Made by a program: the position numbers and the translations under genes. From NCBI RefSeq assembly GCF_040702505.1, contig NZ_JBFBLC010000009.1, positions 24,528 to 88,527 of the forward strand: DNA of 64,000 bases, in the 5' to 3' direction. Below the pieces are notes generated by a model that saw nothing but the letters and a program-made list of their open reading frames with translations, was not told the origin of the DNA and did no database searches. This DNA comes from Terrabacter sp040702505 (GTDB taxonomy: Bacteria; Actinomycetota; Actinomycetes; Actinomycetales; Dermatophilaceae). The number at the start of each line of letters is the position of its first letter. Position 1 is the first letter of the stretch. This document shows, piece by piece, positions 28,402-37,061 of the stretch.

Positions 28402-28515
28402 TCAGCCCTGGCGCTGCTTGTGGCGCAGGTTCTCGCAGATCACCATGACCCGACCGTTGCGGCGGATCACCTTGCACTTGTCGCAGATCTTCTTGACGCT
28501 CGGCTGAACCTTCAT
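28402..28515 (-). CDS. rpmJ: 50S ribosomal protein L36 (zinc form)
   Basis: 37 residues. Small zinc-ribbon protein of the large subunit. MKVQPSVKKICDKCKVIRRNG and the Cys27/His32 pair in VICENLRHKQRQG give the C-x2-C-x12-C-x4-H zinc site, so this is the zinc-dependent C-plus paralogue. Start is the ATG at 28515; the in-frame extension to 28617 is spurious. It sits between infA and rpsM as expected. Confidence 0.97.
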   Translation of the reverse strand: MKVQPSVKKICDKCKVIRRNGRVMVICENLRHKQRQG

Positions 28516-28670
28516 CTGCCTGCTGTCTTCGGATCGCGCGCCCGTTCCCCGCACGCCCTTGGAGGGCGTGTGACGACCAGGTGCTTGGGTGGGTAATCGG
28601 GTGTTCGTGCCTTGCACTCGTCCCGGCTGCTGGGCCCGCTCGCGCGGGTGGCCAGGGCCGGACCTGGTGC

Positions 28671-28892
28671 TCAGCGGTAGCGGAAGACGATCCGACCGCG
28701 GGTCAGGTCATAGGGCGAGAGCTCGACCACGACCCGGTCCTCGGGGAGGATCCGGATGTAGTGCTGTCGCATCTTGCCCGAGATGTGTGCGAGCACCTTG
28801 TGACCGTTGGAGAGCTCCACCCGGAACATCGCGTTCGGGAGAGCCTCGACTATCGTGCCCTCGATCTCGATGACACCGTCCTTCTTGGCCAT
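28671..28892 (-). CDS. infA: Translation initiation factor IF-1
   Basis: 73 residues, family length. Single OB-fold protein that occupies the A site during initiation. MAKKDGVIEIEGTIVEALPNAMFRVELSNGH, ISGKMRQHYIRILPEDRV and LSPYDLTRGRIVFRYR are intact. Normally infA follows map closely; here about 4.6 kb with four unrelated genes separates them, so infA needs its own promoter, for which a candidate is seen at 29012-29040. Confidence 0.98.
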   Translation of the reverse strand: MAKKDGVIEIEGTIVEALPNAMFRVELSNGHKVLAHISGKMRQHYIRILPEDRVVVELSPYDLTRGRIVFRYR

Positions 28893-29011
28893 ATCCTCCG
28901 TCTAACTGTTGGTGGCCGACCCGGACTGAGCCGGCCTTGTGACGTGCCTGGTGGCCGCGCTGGAGGCACGGCCGGCATTCGAGCGTCGCGGCACACGACA
29001 CCCAACGGTCA

Positions 29012-29040
29012 AGGTTACGCCAGAAGCGGCCGTTCCTGAA
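29012..29040 (-). promoter_or_regulatory. Possible infA promoter
   Basis: On the minus strand TTCAGG (29035-29040) and TAACCT (29012-29017) are 17 bases apart, about 120 bases upstream of infA. The -10 is reasonable; the -35 is weak. Confidence 0.35.
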
Positions 29041-29052
29041 ATCGGCGAAGGC

Positions 29053-29406
29053 TCACCGCGTGCGTCGCTCGAGCTCGGCTCGCCTCAGCCGCACGACCTG
29101 CTCGACCACACCGGTCGGCAGCGGTTGCGCGGGCCGGAAGCGGATCGTCCCCTTGCTGAGCGAGAAGCCGTCGAGCTCGTCGGAGACCGCCTCGACGACG
29201 GCCGAGCTGAAGGGGAACAGCGACAGGTGCCTCGCCGCGGCCCGCACGCTCAGGAGCGGTTGGCCGTCGAGCATCAGGGCCGGCATCCCGTAGCTCGTGC
29301 CCTCGACTGTGTCAGGCGCGACGCGCGTCGCAACGTCGACGACCCGCTGCAGCGCCTCGCGCTGCTCGCCGGGAAGTCCGGCGAGGTAGTCCGTGACGGT
29401 GCCCAT
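29053..29406 (-). CDS. DUF1801/YdhG-like small protein
   Basis: 117-residue cytoplasmic protein. The pattern MGTVTDYLAGLPGEQREAL, VEGTSYGMPALMLDGQPLLSV, HLSLFPF and FSLSKGTIRFRPAQPLP is that of the DUF1801 (YdhG, iron-chaperone-like fold) family, which has no settled function. Start is the ATG at 29406; the same frame continues upstream to 30681 but only as an antisense artefact across two other genes. The C-terminal third is Arg-rich (RLRRAELERRTR). It is divergent from the HIT-like gene and sits upstream of infA on the same strand. Confidence 0.8.
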   Translation of the reverse strand: MGTVTDYLAGLPGEQREALQRVVDVATRVAPDTVEGTSYGMPALMLDGQPLLSVRAAARHLSLFPFSSAVVEAVSDELDGFSLSKGTIRFRPAQPLPTGVVEQVVRLRRAELERRTR

Positions 29407-29523
29407 GCCTCGAGGGTCCCACCGGAGGAGGTCGGCAGGCAGGCGTATGCCGTATGCCGTGGCCCGCGAACCCCCGGTTGCCCGCGCGGGCTTTTGGCTG
29501 GTGCGCGACGGCATACTGACGTG

Positions 29524-30264
29524 ATGACCCAGCCAGGTGCCGACGCCACCCAACCGCCCACCACGCCGACTCCCCAGTCTGCCGAGGCTCCGGAGGACCA
29601 CACCGACGTGGTGAGCGCCCCGCCGACCGAGGCGGAGGAGGTCGAGGCCTACTACGCGCGGATCGCGGCGGCGGCCGGAGCGGACGGGCGGCTGCCCGTG
29701 GCGGTCGAGGAGATGCCCGGCTGGGACATCTACCCCTACGAGATCGAGGGCCTGCGGCTCAAGGCGGTCCGGCCGCCGGTCGACGAGGAGCCGCCGCGCC
29801 GCGGGGAGGACCCGGCCGAGTGCTGGTGCGCGGCCGACCCGGACACCGTCGGCGGGCCCGAGGTCGTCTGGTCCAACGAGCGGTGGCGGCTGGGCCTGTC
29901 CTCCGACACCGGCCTGCCGGTCATGCTGGTGCTGCAGCCGCTCGAACACCACGACCTCACCACCCTGCCCATCGAGCTGGCGGCCGAGATGGGACAGCTC
30001 GTCGTCGCCATCGCCGACGCGGTCGAGCACGTGCCCAGCGTGGGGCGCGTCCAGCTCGCCAAGTGGGGCGACGGCGGCGCGCACCTGCACCTGGTCTTCC
30101 TGGGCCGGCCGGCCCGGATGCTCCAGTTCCGCGGCTCGCCGCTCATCGACTGGGAGGACAACCTCCCCCGCGTGCCCCTGGACGTGCTGCAGGCCAACGC
30201 CCGCGTCGTCGCCGAGCGCCTGGTCGTGCACGTCGGCGGTCGCGCCGGCACGCTCGGCCGCTAG
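29524..30264 (+). CDS. HIT-superfamily-like protein
   Basis: 246-residue cytoplasmic protein with a Pro/Thr-rich N-terminus (about 1-35). The second half contains WRLGLSSDTGLPVMLVLQPLEHHDL, two features of a HIT-like beta sheet, and GGAHLHLVFLGRP with a partial histidine triad (His187, His189). The third His is replaced, so catalysis as a nucleotide hydrolase is doubtful. The two cysteines in ECWCA are notable. Start is the ATG at 29524; a GTG one codon upstream is also possible. Two tandem GTATGCCG octamers (29445 and 29452) and one CGGCATAC (29509) lie just upstream. Family call is moderate. Confidence 0.6.
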   Translation: MTQPGADATQPPTTPTPQSAEAPEDHTDVVSAPPTEAEEVEAYYARIAAAAGADGRLPVAVEEMPGWDIYPYEIEGLRLKAVRPPVDEEPPRRGEDPAECWCAADPDTVGGPEVVWSNERWRLGLSSDTGLPVMLVLQPLEHHDLTTLPIELAAEMGQLVVAIADAVEHVPSVGRVQLAKWGDGGAHLHLVFLGRPARMLQFRGSPLIDWEDNLPRVPLDVLQANARVVAERLVVHVGGRAGTLGR

Positions 30265-30331
30265 CCCGCACCGTCGGCCATCCCCCAAGACCCGCTTCCC
30301 CGGCCGCCGGCGTGCCCCCGAGAGAGACGTG

Positions 30332-31876
30332 TCAGCGCGGATGGCTGGCCGGACGCTCGAAGAAGAGCACCGCGAGGACACCGATGAGCAGCACGGCGGC
30401 GGGCAGCAGCATCGACTCCGACATCGCCGAGGCGAAGCCGTCGGCGATCCTGGCCGGCATCGAGCCACCGGAGGCCTGCAGTCCGCCGAGGTCGCCGGGG
30501 ATGCCCGGCAGGTCGGCGGCCAGGCGGGCCTGGATGACGGCGGCGATCGCCGCGCTGCCCAGGACCGCCCCGACCTGGCGGGTGGTGTTGTAGACGCCGG
30601 AACCGGCCCCCGCCGACGACAGCGGCAGGTTACGGGTGGCCGTGGCGCCGAGCGGGCCCCACATGAACGCGTTGCCCACACCCATGAGGGCCATCGGGAG
30701 CAGCAGCACCCAGGTCTGCGTGGCCGGGTGCATGACGAGGGCGAGCCACAGCAGCGAGGCCGATGTCAGACCGATGCCGACCGCCGTGATGCCGCGCGGG
30801 TGCACCCGGTCCGCCAGGCGCCCCGCCACCGGCGCGAGCCCTCCCGAGATGACGGCCATCGGCGCGAGGAGCAGCGCCGCGGACGTGGGCGAGAGTCCCC
30901 GCACCGCCTGCGCGTAGAGCATGAAGGGGAAGGCCATGGCGGTGATCGAGAAGCCGATGGTCGTGATGGCGATGTTGGCCAGCGTGAAGTTGCGGTCGCC
31001 GAAGAGCCCGAGTGGCAGCAGCGGCTCGTGGGTGTTGTGGGCCTGCCACCAGACGAAGGCGCCCAGCACGAGCAGGCCGACGCCGATGAGCAGTGGCACC
31101 GAGACGATGCCGCTGATGGTGCCCCAGTCGTAGGTCTCCCCCTCCTGGATGCCGAACACGACCAGGAACATCCCGACCGCCGAGAGCGCGACGCCGAGCC
31201 AGTCGAAGCGGTGGCTGTGGGTCTCGAGCCGGGGGACGAGCCGCGCGGCGAGCACGAACGCGACGACCCCGACCGGCACGTTGATGAAGAAGATCCACTC
31301 CCACCCGGGCCCGTCGACGAGCAGACCGCCGAGCACCGGACCGACGAGGATCGCGACCCCGGCGGTCGCACCCCAGAGCGCCATCGCCTGGCCGCGGGAG
31401 GCGGCGGGGAAGGTGCGGGTGATCACCGCCATCGTCTGCGGGGTCAGCATCGAGGCGCCGAGGCCCTGCACGACGCGGGCCAGGATGAGACCGGTGATGG
31501 TGCCGGTGAGGCCGCACCACAACGAGGCGATCGTGAAGACCGTGAGGCCGACGAGGTAGAGGCGCTTCGGACCGTAGCGGTCACCCAGACGACCGGTGAT
31601 GAGCAGTGGCGTGGCGTAGGCGAGCAGGTAGGCGCTGGTGACCCAGATGACGCTGTTGACGTCGGTGTGCAGGCCCCGCAGGATCGCCGGGGTCGCCACC
31701 GACACGATGGTCGAGTCGACCAGGATCATGAAGAAGCCGATGACCATGGCCCACAGCGCGGGCCACGGGTTGTGCCCCTCTGGCACCCCGGCGTGGTGCC
31801 GTGCCGGGGCTGCCTGCCCCGCACCCGTCACTGCGGTCTGCTCGCTCACACCGGAGCTGGTCTCCTCCGCGGCCAT
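30332..31876 (-). CDS. DHA2-family MFS drug efflux transporter
   Basis: 514-residue inner-membrane proton-drug antiporter of the EmrB/QacA type with about fourteen membrane segments. Diagnostic stretches are FFMILVDSTIVSVATPAI (segment 1), GRLGDRYGPKRLYLVG (motif A), ARVVQGLGASMLTPQTMAVITRTFP and GPVLGGLLVDGPGWEWIFFINVPVG (motif C area). The start is the ATG at 31876, preceded by GGAAGGGGG; the first 45 residues are a polar Ala/Glu-rich tail. It converges with the HIT-like gene and follows the serine hydrolase on the same strand by about 100 bases. Substrate is unknown. Confidence 0.9.
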   Translation of the reverse strand: MAAEETSSGVSEQTAVTGAGQAAPARHHAGVPEGHNPWPALWAMVIGFFMILVDSTIVSVATPAILRGLHTDVNSVIWVTSAYLLAYATPLLITGRLGDRYGPKRLYLVGLTVFTIASLWCGLTGTITGLILARVVQGLGASMLTPQTMAVITRTFPAASRGQAMALWGATAGVAILVGPVLGGLLVDGPGWEWIFFINVPVGVVAFVLAARLVPRLETHSHRFDWLGVALSAVGMFLVVFGIQEGETYDWGTISGIVSVPLLIGVGLLVLGAFVWWQAHNTHEPLLPLGLFGDRNFTLANIAITTIGFSITAMAFPFMLYAQAVRGLSPTSAALLLAPMAVISGGLAPVAGRLADRVHPRGITAVGIGLTSASLLWLALVMHPATQTWVLLLPMALMGVGNAFMWGPLGATATRNLPLSSAGAGSGVYNTTRQVGAVLGSAAIAAVIQARLAADLPGIPGDLGGLQASGGSMPARIADGFASAMSESMLLPAAVLLIGVLAVLFFERPASHPR

Positions 31877-31978
31877 GGTGGCCCCCTTCCGCCGCCTCGC
31901 GCAGCACCCCCGATTGTCCACCCGCCCACCGACAGCCGTCACGGGTCGACCGGGAGGTGCTGTGGGACGGGGGTGCGG

Positions 31979-33412
31979 TCAGGCGGTGCTCCAGCGCGTC
32001 GCGAGCCAGAGCGGGTCGGGGCCGGTGAGCGGCACCATCCGCCAGCGGAGGTCGGCGTCCCCGCTGCGCAGTCGCGCCTCGACCCGGAAGCGGTGGGGCG
32101 ACTCGATGGCGATGACCTCGGCACGGAAGAGGTCCTCGTCGACCCAGCCGCCGCTGGCCACCACGGGCAGCGTCGCTCCCCCGCCGACCAGCTCGCCCTC
32201 GCGCCAGACCCCGCGCCCCACCGGGATGCGCAACCACTCGCCCCGGCGCTCGAGACCCAGCACGTGGTCGTTCCCGTCTCGGGTGACGGAGACGGCGGTG
32301 AAGCCTTCGGCGAGGTCGGAGTCCGCCGATCTCGACAGCTCGACGTGCTCGGGTCCGAGGGCGTCACCCGACAGGGCCGGGAGCTCGAGGGCGGTGAACC
32401 GCTCCGCGAGCCGGTCGTCCGCCTCGGCAGAGCCCGGAGCGTCGACGGCCGGGAGCACGTGCTCCCAGAGCAGGTCGAGCGTGGACTGCATCCGCTCCTG
32501 CTCCGCGGTGACGGCCACGACGGTGTCCTGCTCGGGCAGCACGATGAGGAACTGGCCGAAGGCGCCGTCGCCGCGGAAGCCGTGGCGCTGCATCCAGAAG
32601 GAGTAGCCGTAGCCGCGGCGCCAGTCCTCCTCGGCGCCCGGGTCCTCGTTGAGTGGCCCGAAGGCGCGCGTCGCCTCCTGCACCCACTCCTGCGACAGCA
32701 GCTGCTCACCCTGCCACCGGCCGCCGTCGAGGTAGAGCTGGGCGATCGAGGCGATGCCCTCGGTGGTCAGGTGCGAGCCAGTGAAGCCGAGCTCGCGGCC
32801 CAGCGGGTCGCGGTGCCACGGGATGTCTGGCAGCCCCAGCGGGTCGAGCAGGCGCGGGCGCAGGAAGTCGGCCACGCCCTCCCCGGCGACCCGGCGCACG
32901 ATGACGGACAGCAGGTAGGTGGCGACCTGGTTGTAGGCGAAGACGGTCCCCGGCTCACGGGTGGGCCGGGTCGCGAAGACCTTCGGCACCCAGTCGCCCT
33001 CGTCGCCGAAGTCGCTGCCGCTCATCCGGTCGAAGACCTGCCCCCACGCGTCCTGCTCGTGGCCCACCGTCATCGACAGGCAGTGCCGGACCCGCACCCG
33101 CTCCCACCCCTCGGCGACAGCGGTGCGGTCGAGGTCCGGGAAGTGGTCGAGCACGAGGTCGTCCAGCGAGAGCCGGCCCTCCTGCACGAGGAAGCCGACG
33201 GCCGTCGCGGTCACCGTCTTCGAGAGGGAGTACGCGAGGTGGACGCGGCTCGCGGCATACGGCGCCCACCAGCCCTCGGCGACGACGTGGCCGTGCCGCA
33301 CGACCAGAAGGCTGTGCAGGTCGAGGTCGCCGCGCTCGGCCGCGTCGACGAACGCGAGGAGGCCGGCGGCGTCGATGCCCTGCGCTGACGGGGTGCTGCG
33401 GGGAAGGCTCAT
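31979..33412 (-). CDS. Serine hydrolase, beta-lactamase/esterase (class C-like) family
   Basis: 477 residues. The N-terminal domain (about 20-330) has the S-x-x-K pair Ser62-Lys65 in YSLSKT, the tyrosine motif around Tyr160 (FAYNQ) and FGQFLIVLP near the third motif, as in class C-like esterases and penicillin-binding-like hydrolases. The C-terminal domain (about 340-477) is beta-rich, as in related aminohydrolases and peptidases. No signal peptide is visible, so a cytoplasmic esterase or amidase is more likely than a secreted beta-lactamase. Start is the ATG at 33412; the frame runs on upstream as antisense over map. Substrate unknown. Confidence 0.85.
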   Translation of the reverse strand: MSLPRSTPSAQGIDAAGLLAFVDAAERGDLDLHSLLVVRHGHVVAEGWWAPYAASRVHLAYSLSKTVTATAVGFLVQEGRLSLDDLVLDHFPDLDRTAVAEGWERVRVRHCLSMTVGHEQDAWGQVFDRMSGSDFGDEGDWVPKVFATRPTREPGTVFAYNQVATYLLSVIVRRVAGEGVADFLRPRLLDPLGLPDIPWHRDPLGRELGFTGSHLTTEGIASIAQLYLDGGRWQGEQLLSQEWVQEATRAFGPLNEDPGAEEDWRRGYGYSFWMQRHGFRGDGAFGQFLIVLPEQDTVVAVTAEQERMQSTLDLLWEHVLPAVDAPGSAEADDRLAERFTALELPALSGDALGPEHVELSRSADSDLAEGFTAVSVTRDGNDHVLGLERRGEWLRIPVGRGVWREGELVGGGATLPVVASGGWVDEDLFRAEVIAIESPHRFRVEARLRSGDADLRWRMVPLTGPDPLWLATRWSTA

Positions 33413-33465
33413 GCACGTGAGGCTACGCACCGCCGGTGCCCCTGCGGGGACGGGGGCCGAGCCCG

Positions 33466-34317
33466 TCAGCCCACCGCGTCGAGGGGGGCGTATGCCGCCC
33501 CGACCGTCTCGAGGGCGGCCTTGCCACCGTCGACGGCGGTGAGCACCCACAGCCCGTCCTCGCGGACGGCCACCGAGTGCTCCCAGTGGGCGGCGCGGGT
33601 CCCGTCGGTCGTGACGACCGTCCAGTCGTCCGCCAGCACCTTCGTGTCGGTGCCGCCCAGGGTGACCATCGGCTCGATGGCGCCGGTGAACCCGTCGACG
33701 AGCTTGGGCCCCGTCTCGCGCACCGCGTAGTTGGGGATCTGCGGGTCCATGTGCATCTGGGTGCCGATGCCGTGACCGACGTACTCGTCGATGACGCCGT
33801 AGTTCAACCCGTCGCGCTCGGCCGCGGCCTCGATGCTCGCCTCGACGGCGTCGCCCACGGCATACAACCGTCCCCCGACCTGCATGGCGGCGATGCCCGC
33901 GTAGAGGCTCGCCTCGGTGGCGTCGATGAGCGCGAGGTCCTCGGCATGCCCGGCCTCGCGGCCACCGACGACCGCGGTGAACGCGGCGTCGCCGTTCCAG
34001 CCCTTGACCTCGGCGCCGCAGTCGACGGAGACGACGTCGCCCGCCTCGAGCACCCGCGGGCCGGGGATGCCGTGCACCACCTCGTCGTTGACGCTGGTGC
34101 ACAGCGTGTGGCTGTAGCCGGGGACGAGCTGGAAGTTCGGGACGCCCCCGTGGCTGCGGATGAACTCCTCCGCCAGCCGGTCGAGGTCGAGCGTGGTCAG
34201 GCCCGGCCGCAGCTCGGCGGCCAGCAGCTCGAGCGTGCGCCCGACGAGCAGGCCCGCCTCACGCATGAGGAGGAGCTGCTCGTCGGTGCGGCCCTGGAGC
34301 TTGTTGCGTCCGAACAT
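33466..34317 (-). CDS. map: Methionine aminopeptidase, type I
   Basis: 283-residue metalloenzyme that removes the N-terminal Met from new proteins. The five metal ligands are visible: Asp in SVDCGA, Asp in GWNGDAAFT, His in VGHGIGTQMH, Glu in GAIEPMVTLG and Glu in HWEHSVAV. The substrate-contacting His is in VHGIPGPR. The ATG at 34317 overlaps the adk stop (ATGA), giving the conserved secY-adk-map order. There is no N-terminal zinc-finger or SH3-binding extension. The last 30 residues add a small tail (AAYAPLDAVG). Confidence 0.96.
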   Translation of the reverse strand: MFGRNKLQGRTDEQLLLMREAGLLVGRTLELLAAELRPGLTTLDLDRLAEEFIRSHGGVPNFQLVPGYSHTLCTSVNDEVVHGIPGPRVLEAGDVVSVDCGAEVKGWNGDAAFTAVVGGREAGHAEDLALIDATEASLYAGIAAMQVGGRLYAVGDAVEASIEAAAERDGLNYGVIDEYVGHGIGTQMHMDPQIPNYAVRETGPKLVDGFTGAIEPMVTLGGTDTKVLADDWTVVTTDGTRAAHWEHSVAVREDGLWVLTAVDGGKAALETVGAAYAPLDAVG

Positions 34318-34886
34318 CAGCGGTGCTGCGGCAGCGCCGCCATGACGCGGTCGGTGACCTCGTCGACCTCACCCATGCCGTCCACCTTCACGAGCAGGCC
34401 CACGAGCTCGTAGTGCTGCGCGAGCGGTGCGGTCTCCTTGCGGTAGATCGCCTGGCGCTCGCGGATGATCTCCTCGGTGTCGTCGACGCGCCCCTCGGTC
34501 TCGGCGCGCTTGAGCAGCCGCTGCACGATGGCGTCCTCGTCGACCTCGAGCTCGAGGACGGCGTCGAGGGCGTGGCCGTGGCGCGAGAGCATGGCGTCGA
34601 GCGCGTCGACCTGGCCGGCCGTGCGCGGGTAGCCGTCGAGGAGGAAGCCGTCGACCGCGTCGTCCCAGGAGAGCCGGTCCTCGACGATCTCGTTGGTGAT
34701 CTCGTCGGAGACGTAGCCGCCCGACTTGATGATCTCGTCGACCTTGACGCCGAGCGGGGTGCGGTCCTTGATGTTGGCGCGGAAGATGTCGCCGGTCGAG
34801 ATGGCCGGGATGCCCAGCCGCTCGGCGATCCGGGCCGCCTGCGTGCCCTTACCGGCACCGGGCGGGCCGAGGATGATCAGTCGCAT
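34317..34886 (-). CDS. adk: Adenylate kinase, short form
   Basis: 189 residues. Catalyses ATP + AMP to 2 ADP. The P-loop GPPGAGKGTQ is at residues 7-16, the AMP-binding STGDIFR and GFLLDGYPRT motifs follow, and the LID region is short, without zinc-binding cysteines, as in the mycobacterial enzyme. The ATG at 34886 overlaps the secY stop by one base (TAATG) and the stop overlaps map, so the three genes are coupled. The assigned start gives MRLIILGPPGAG, the family N-terminus. Confidence 0.97.
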   Translation of the reverse strand: MRLIILGPPGAGKGTQAARIAERLGIPAISTGDIFRANIKDRTPLGVKVDEIIKSGGYVSDEITNEIVEDRLSWDDAVDGFLLDGYPRTAGQVDALDAMLSRHGHALDAVLELEVDEDAIVQRLLKRAETEGRVDDTEEIIRERQAIYRKETAPLAQHYELVGLLVKVDGMGEVDEVTDRVMAALPQHR

Positions 34887-36211
34887 TAACGGAGGAACCC
34901 TTCGTAGTGACGCTGCTGCAGCTGCGCCTCGATCTGCTTGACCGTCTCGAGGCCCACACCGACGACGATGAGGATCGAGGTGCCACCGAACGGGAAGTTC
35001 TGGTTGGCGCCGACGAGCACGAGGGCGATGAGCGGGATCAGCGAGACGATGGCGAGGTAGATGGCACCCGGCACGGTGATTCGGGTCAGGACGTAGTTGA
35101 GGTACTCGGCCGTGGGTCGCCCGGCCCGGATACCCGGGATGAAGCCGCCGTACTTCTTCATGTTCTCCGCGACCTCGGTCGGGTTGAACGTGATGGAGAC
35201 GTAGAAGAAGGTGAAGAACAGGATCAGCGCGACGTAGACCGCCATGTAGATCGGGTGGTCGCCCTTGACGAGGTTGGCCTGGACCCAGTCGACCCAGCCG
35301 GGGTTGTCGCCGTTGGCGTGGGTGTTGAACTGCGCCACGAGGCCCGGCAGCGCCAGCAGCGAGCTGGCGAAGATGACGGGGATGACGCCGGCCATGTTGA
35401 CCTTGAGCGGGATGTAGGTCGAGGTGCCGCCGTACATCCGGCGTCCGACCATGCGCTTGGCGTACTGCACCGGGATGCGGCGCTGGGACTGCTCGACGAA
35501 GACCACGGCAGCGATGACGAAGATGCCGAGGAGCAGGATGCCGAGGAAGGTGCCCCAACCCTTGTTGTTCTTGATGCTCCACAGCGAGGCGGGGAAGCCG
35601 GCGGCGATCGAGGTGAAGATCATCAGCGACATGCCGTTGCCGACGCCCTTGTCGGTGATGAGCTCGCCGAACCACATGATCAGGCCGGTGCCCGCCGTCA
35701 TGGTGAGCACCATGATGAGGATCGTGACCGGCGACTGGTCGACCATGATCGTGTCGCACGAGCCGCCGAAGAGGCTCGAGGGATTGCGGGCGAAGGTCAC
35801 CAGCGTGGCCGACTGCAGGATGGCCAGGCCGATCGTCAGGTAGCGGGTGTACTGGGTCAGCTTCGTCTGGCCCGACTGCCCCTCCTCCTTGAGCGCCTCG
35901 AAGCGCGGGATGACGACCGTCAGCAGCTGGATGATGATGCTCGCCGTGATGTACGGCATGATCCCGAGCGCGAAGACCGACAGCTGGAGCAGCGCGCCAC
36001 CGGAAAAGAGGTTGGCGAGGTTGAGGAACCCGCTCTGGTCGCTACCGCCGGCGGCCTTTCCGGCCGCGAGGCACTTCTGCACGAGGCTGTAGCTGATGCC
36101 CGGCGTCGGTACGTGCGATCCGAGCCGGAACAGCACGATGATGCCGAGCGTGAAGAGCAGCTTCTTGCGCAGGTCCGGGGTACGGAACGCGCGTACGAAA
36201 GCGGCGAGCAC
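34886..36211 (-). CDS. secY: Preprotein translocase subunit SecY
   Basis: 441-residue channel-forming membrane protein of the Sec translocon, with ten membrane segments. Features include FRTPDLRKKLLFTLGIIVLFRLGSHVPTPG cut into the first cytosolic helix and segment 1, YITASIIIQLL (segment 2), QSGQTKLTQYTRYLT, PEFGGTST-like NFPFGGTSILIVVGVGLETVKQIEAQL near segment 10 and the polar C-terminal tail YEGFLR. GTG start at 36211 with AGGAGG upstream. It is separated from rplO by 188 bases holding a long hairpin, so it may start its own transcript. Confidence 0.97.
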   Translation of the reverse strand: MLAAFVRAFRTPDLRKKLLFTLGIIVLFRLGSHVPTPGISYSLVQKCLAAGKAAGGSDQSGFLNLANLFSGGALLQLSVFALGIMPYITASIIIQLLTVVIPRFEALKEEGQSGQTKLTQYTRYLTIGLAILQSATLVTFARNPSSLFGGSCDTIMVDQSPVTILIMVLTMTAGTGLIMWFGELITDKGVGNGMSLMIFTSIAAGFPASLWSIKNNKGWGTFLGILLLGIFVIAAVVFVEQSQRRIPVQYAKRMVGRRMYGGTSTYIPLKVNMAGVIPVIFASSLLALPGLVAQFNTHANGDNPGWVDWVQANLVKGDHPIYMAVYVALILFFTFFYVSITFNPTEVAENMKKYGGFIPGIRAGRPTAEYLNYVLTRITVPGAIYLAIVSLIPLIALVLVGANQNFPFGGTSILIVVGVGLETVKQIEAQLQQRHYEGFLR

Positions 36212-36283
36212 TGGGTCCTCCTGGGGGCCGCACGGGTGGCGCGGCGTAAGTCATGCAATCCGTGGAAGGTTAACGCAAAGGCA

Positions 36284-36351
36284 CAGCGCCCCGGGCTCCC
36301 TCCCGCGGTTACCGACGTCACGTCGGTCCGCAGTGGGCGCCCGGGGCGCTG
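36284..36351 (-). terminator. Long compound hairpin between rplO and secY
   Basis: CAGCGCCCCGGG (36284-36295) pairs with CCCGGGGCGCTG (36340-36351), enclosing a smaller hairpin ACCGACG-TCA-CGTCGGT (36311-36327). It lies in the 188-base rplO-secY gap and could terminate or attenuate the spc ribosomal transcript before secY-adk-map. No T tract is obvious. Confidence 0.65.
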
Positions 36352-36399
36352 TTCACACGAGGTGTGTGGTGGTCACTTCGAGGCCAGGGCCTTGGTCGG

Positions 36400-36876
36400 T
36401 CAGCCGGCGAGGGCCGTGACCGTGCCGCCAGCGGCCTCGATCTTCTCCTTGGCGGAGGCGGAGAACTTGTGCGCCTCCACCTCGACCTTCACGGAGATCT
36501 CGCCCGTGCCGAGGATCTTCACCGGGAAGCCGTCACGGACGGCACCCTTGGCGACGAGGTCCGCAACGGACACCTGGCCACCCTCGGGGAAGAGCAGCTG
36601 CAGGCGGTCGAGGTTCACGACCTGGTACTCGGTGCGGAACGGGTTCTTGAAGCCGCGCAGCTTCGGCAGACGCATGTGCATCGGCATCGAGCCACCCTCG
36701 AAGCGCTCCGGAACCTGGTAGCGGGCGCTGGTGCCCTTGGTGCCACGACCGGCGGTCTTGCCCTTGGAGCCCTCACCACGACCGACACGGGTCTTGGCGG
36801 TCTTGGCTCCGGGGGCCGGACGCAGGTGGTGGACCTTGAGGGCGGACTCGCCCGACTTCTTGGCGTTGTCGGCCAT
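36400..36876 (-). CDS. rplO: 50S ribosomal protein L15
   Basis: 158 residues. Late-assembly protein of the 50S subunit. LKVHHLRPAPGAKTAKTRVGRGEGSKGKTAGRG is the glycine-rich N-terminal arm that threads into 23S rRNA, split here by GTKGTSAR. The C-terminal domain has FPEGGQVSVADLVAKGAVRDGFPVKILGTGE and the end AAGGTVTALAG. Only two bases separate it from rpmD. Last ribosomal gene of the spc cluster before a long hairpin. Confidence 0.97.
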   Translation of the reverse strand: MADNAKKSGESALKVHHLRPAPGAKTAKTRVGRGEGSKGKTAGRGTKGTSARYQVPERFEGGSMPMHMRLPKLRGFKNPFRTEYQVVNLDRLQLLFPEGGQVSVADLVAKGAVRDGFPVKILGTGEISVKVEVEAHKFSASAKEKIEAAGGTVTALAG

Positions 36877-36878
36877 GG

Positions 36879-37061
36879 TCAGTCAACCTCCTCGACGGTC
36901 ACGAGGTGCGTCACCGTCTTGACCATCCCGCGGATCTCGGGACGGTCCTCCTTGACGACGACGTCGCCAATGCGCTTCAGACCGAGGCTGCGCAGCGTGT
37001 CACGCTGGTTCTGCTTGCCACCGATCTCGGAACGGGTCTGGGTCACCTTCAGACGAGCCAT
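36879..37061 (-). CDS. rpmD: 50S ribosomal protein L30
   Basis: 60 residues, family length. Small ferredoxin-like-fold protein of the 50S subunit: MARLKVTQTRSEIGGKQNQRDTL, GLKRIGDVVVKEDRPEIRGMVKTV and HLVTVEEVD. The ATG at 37061 overlaps the rpsE stop (ATGA), which fixes the start and shows coupling. A longer frame upstream inside rpsE is a shadow. Confidence 0.97.
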   Translation of the reverse strand: MARLKVTQTRSEIGGKQNQRDTLRSLGLKRIGDVVVKEDRPEIRGMVKTVTHLVTVEEVD

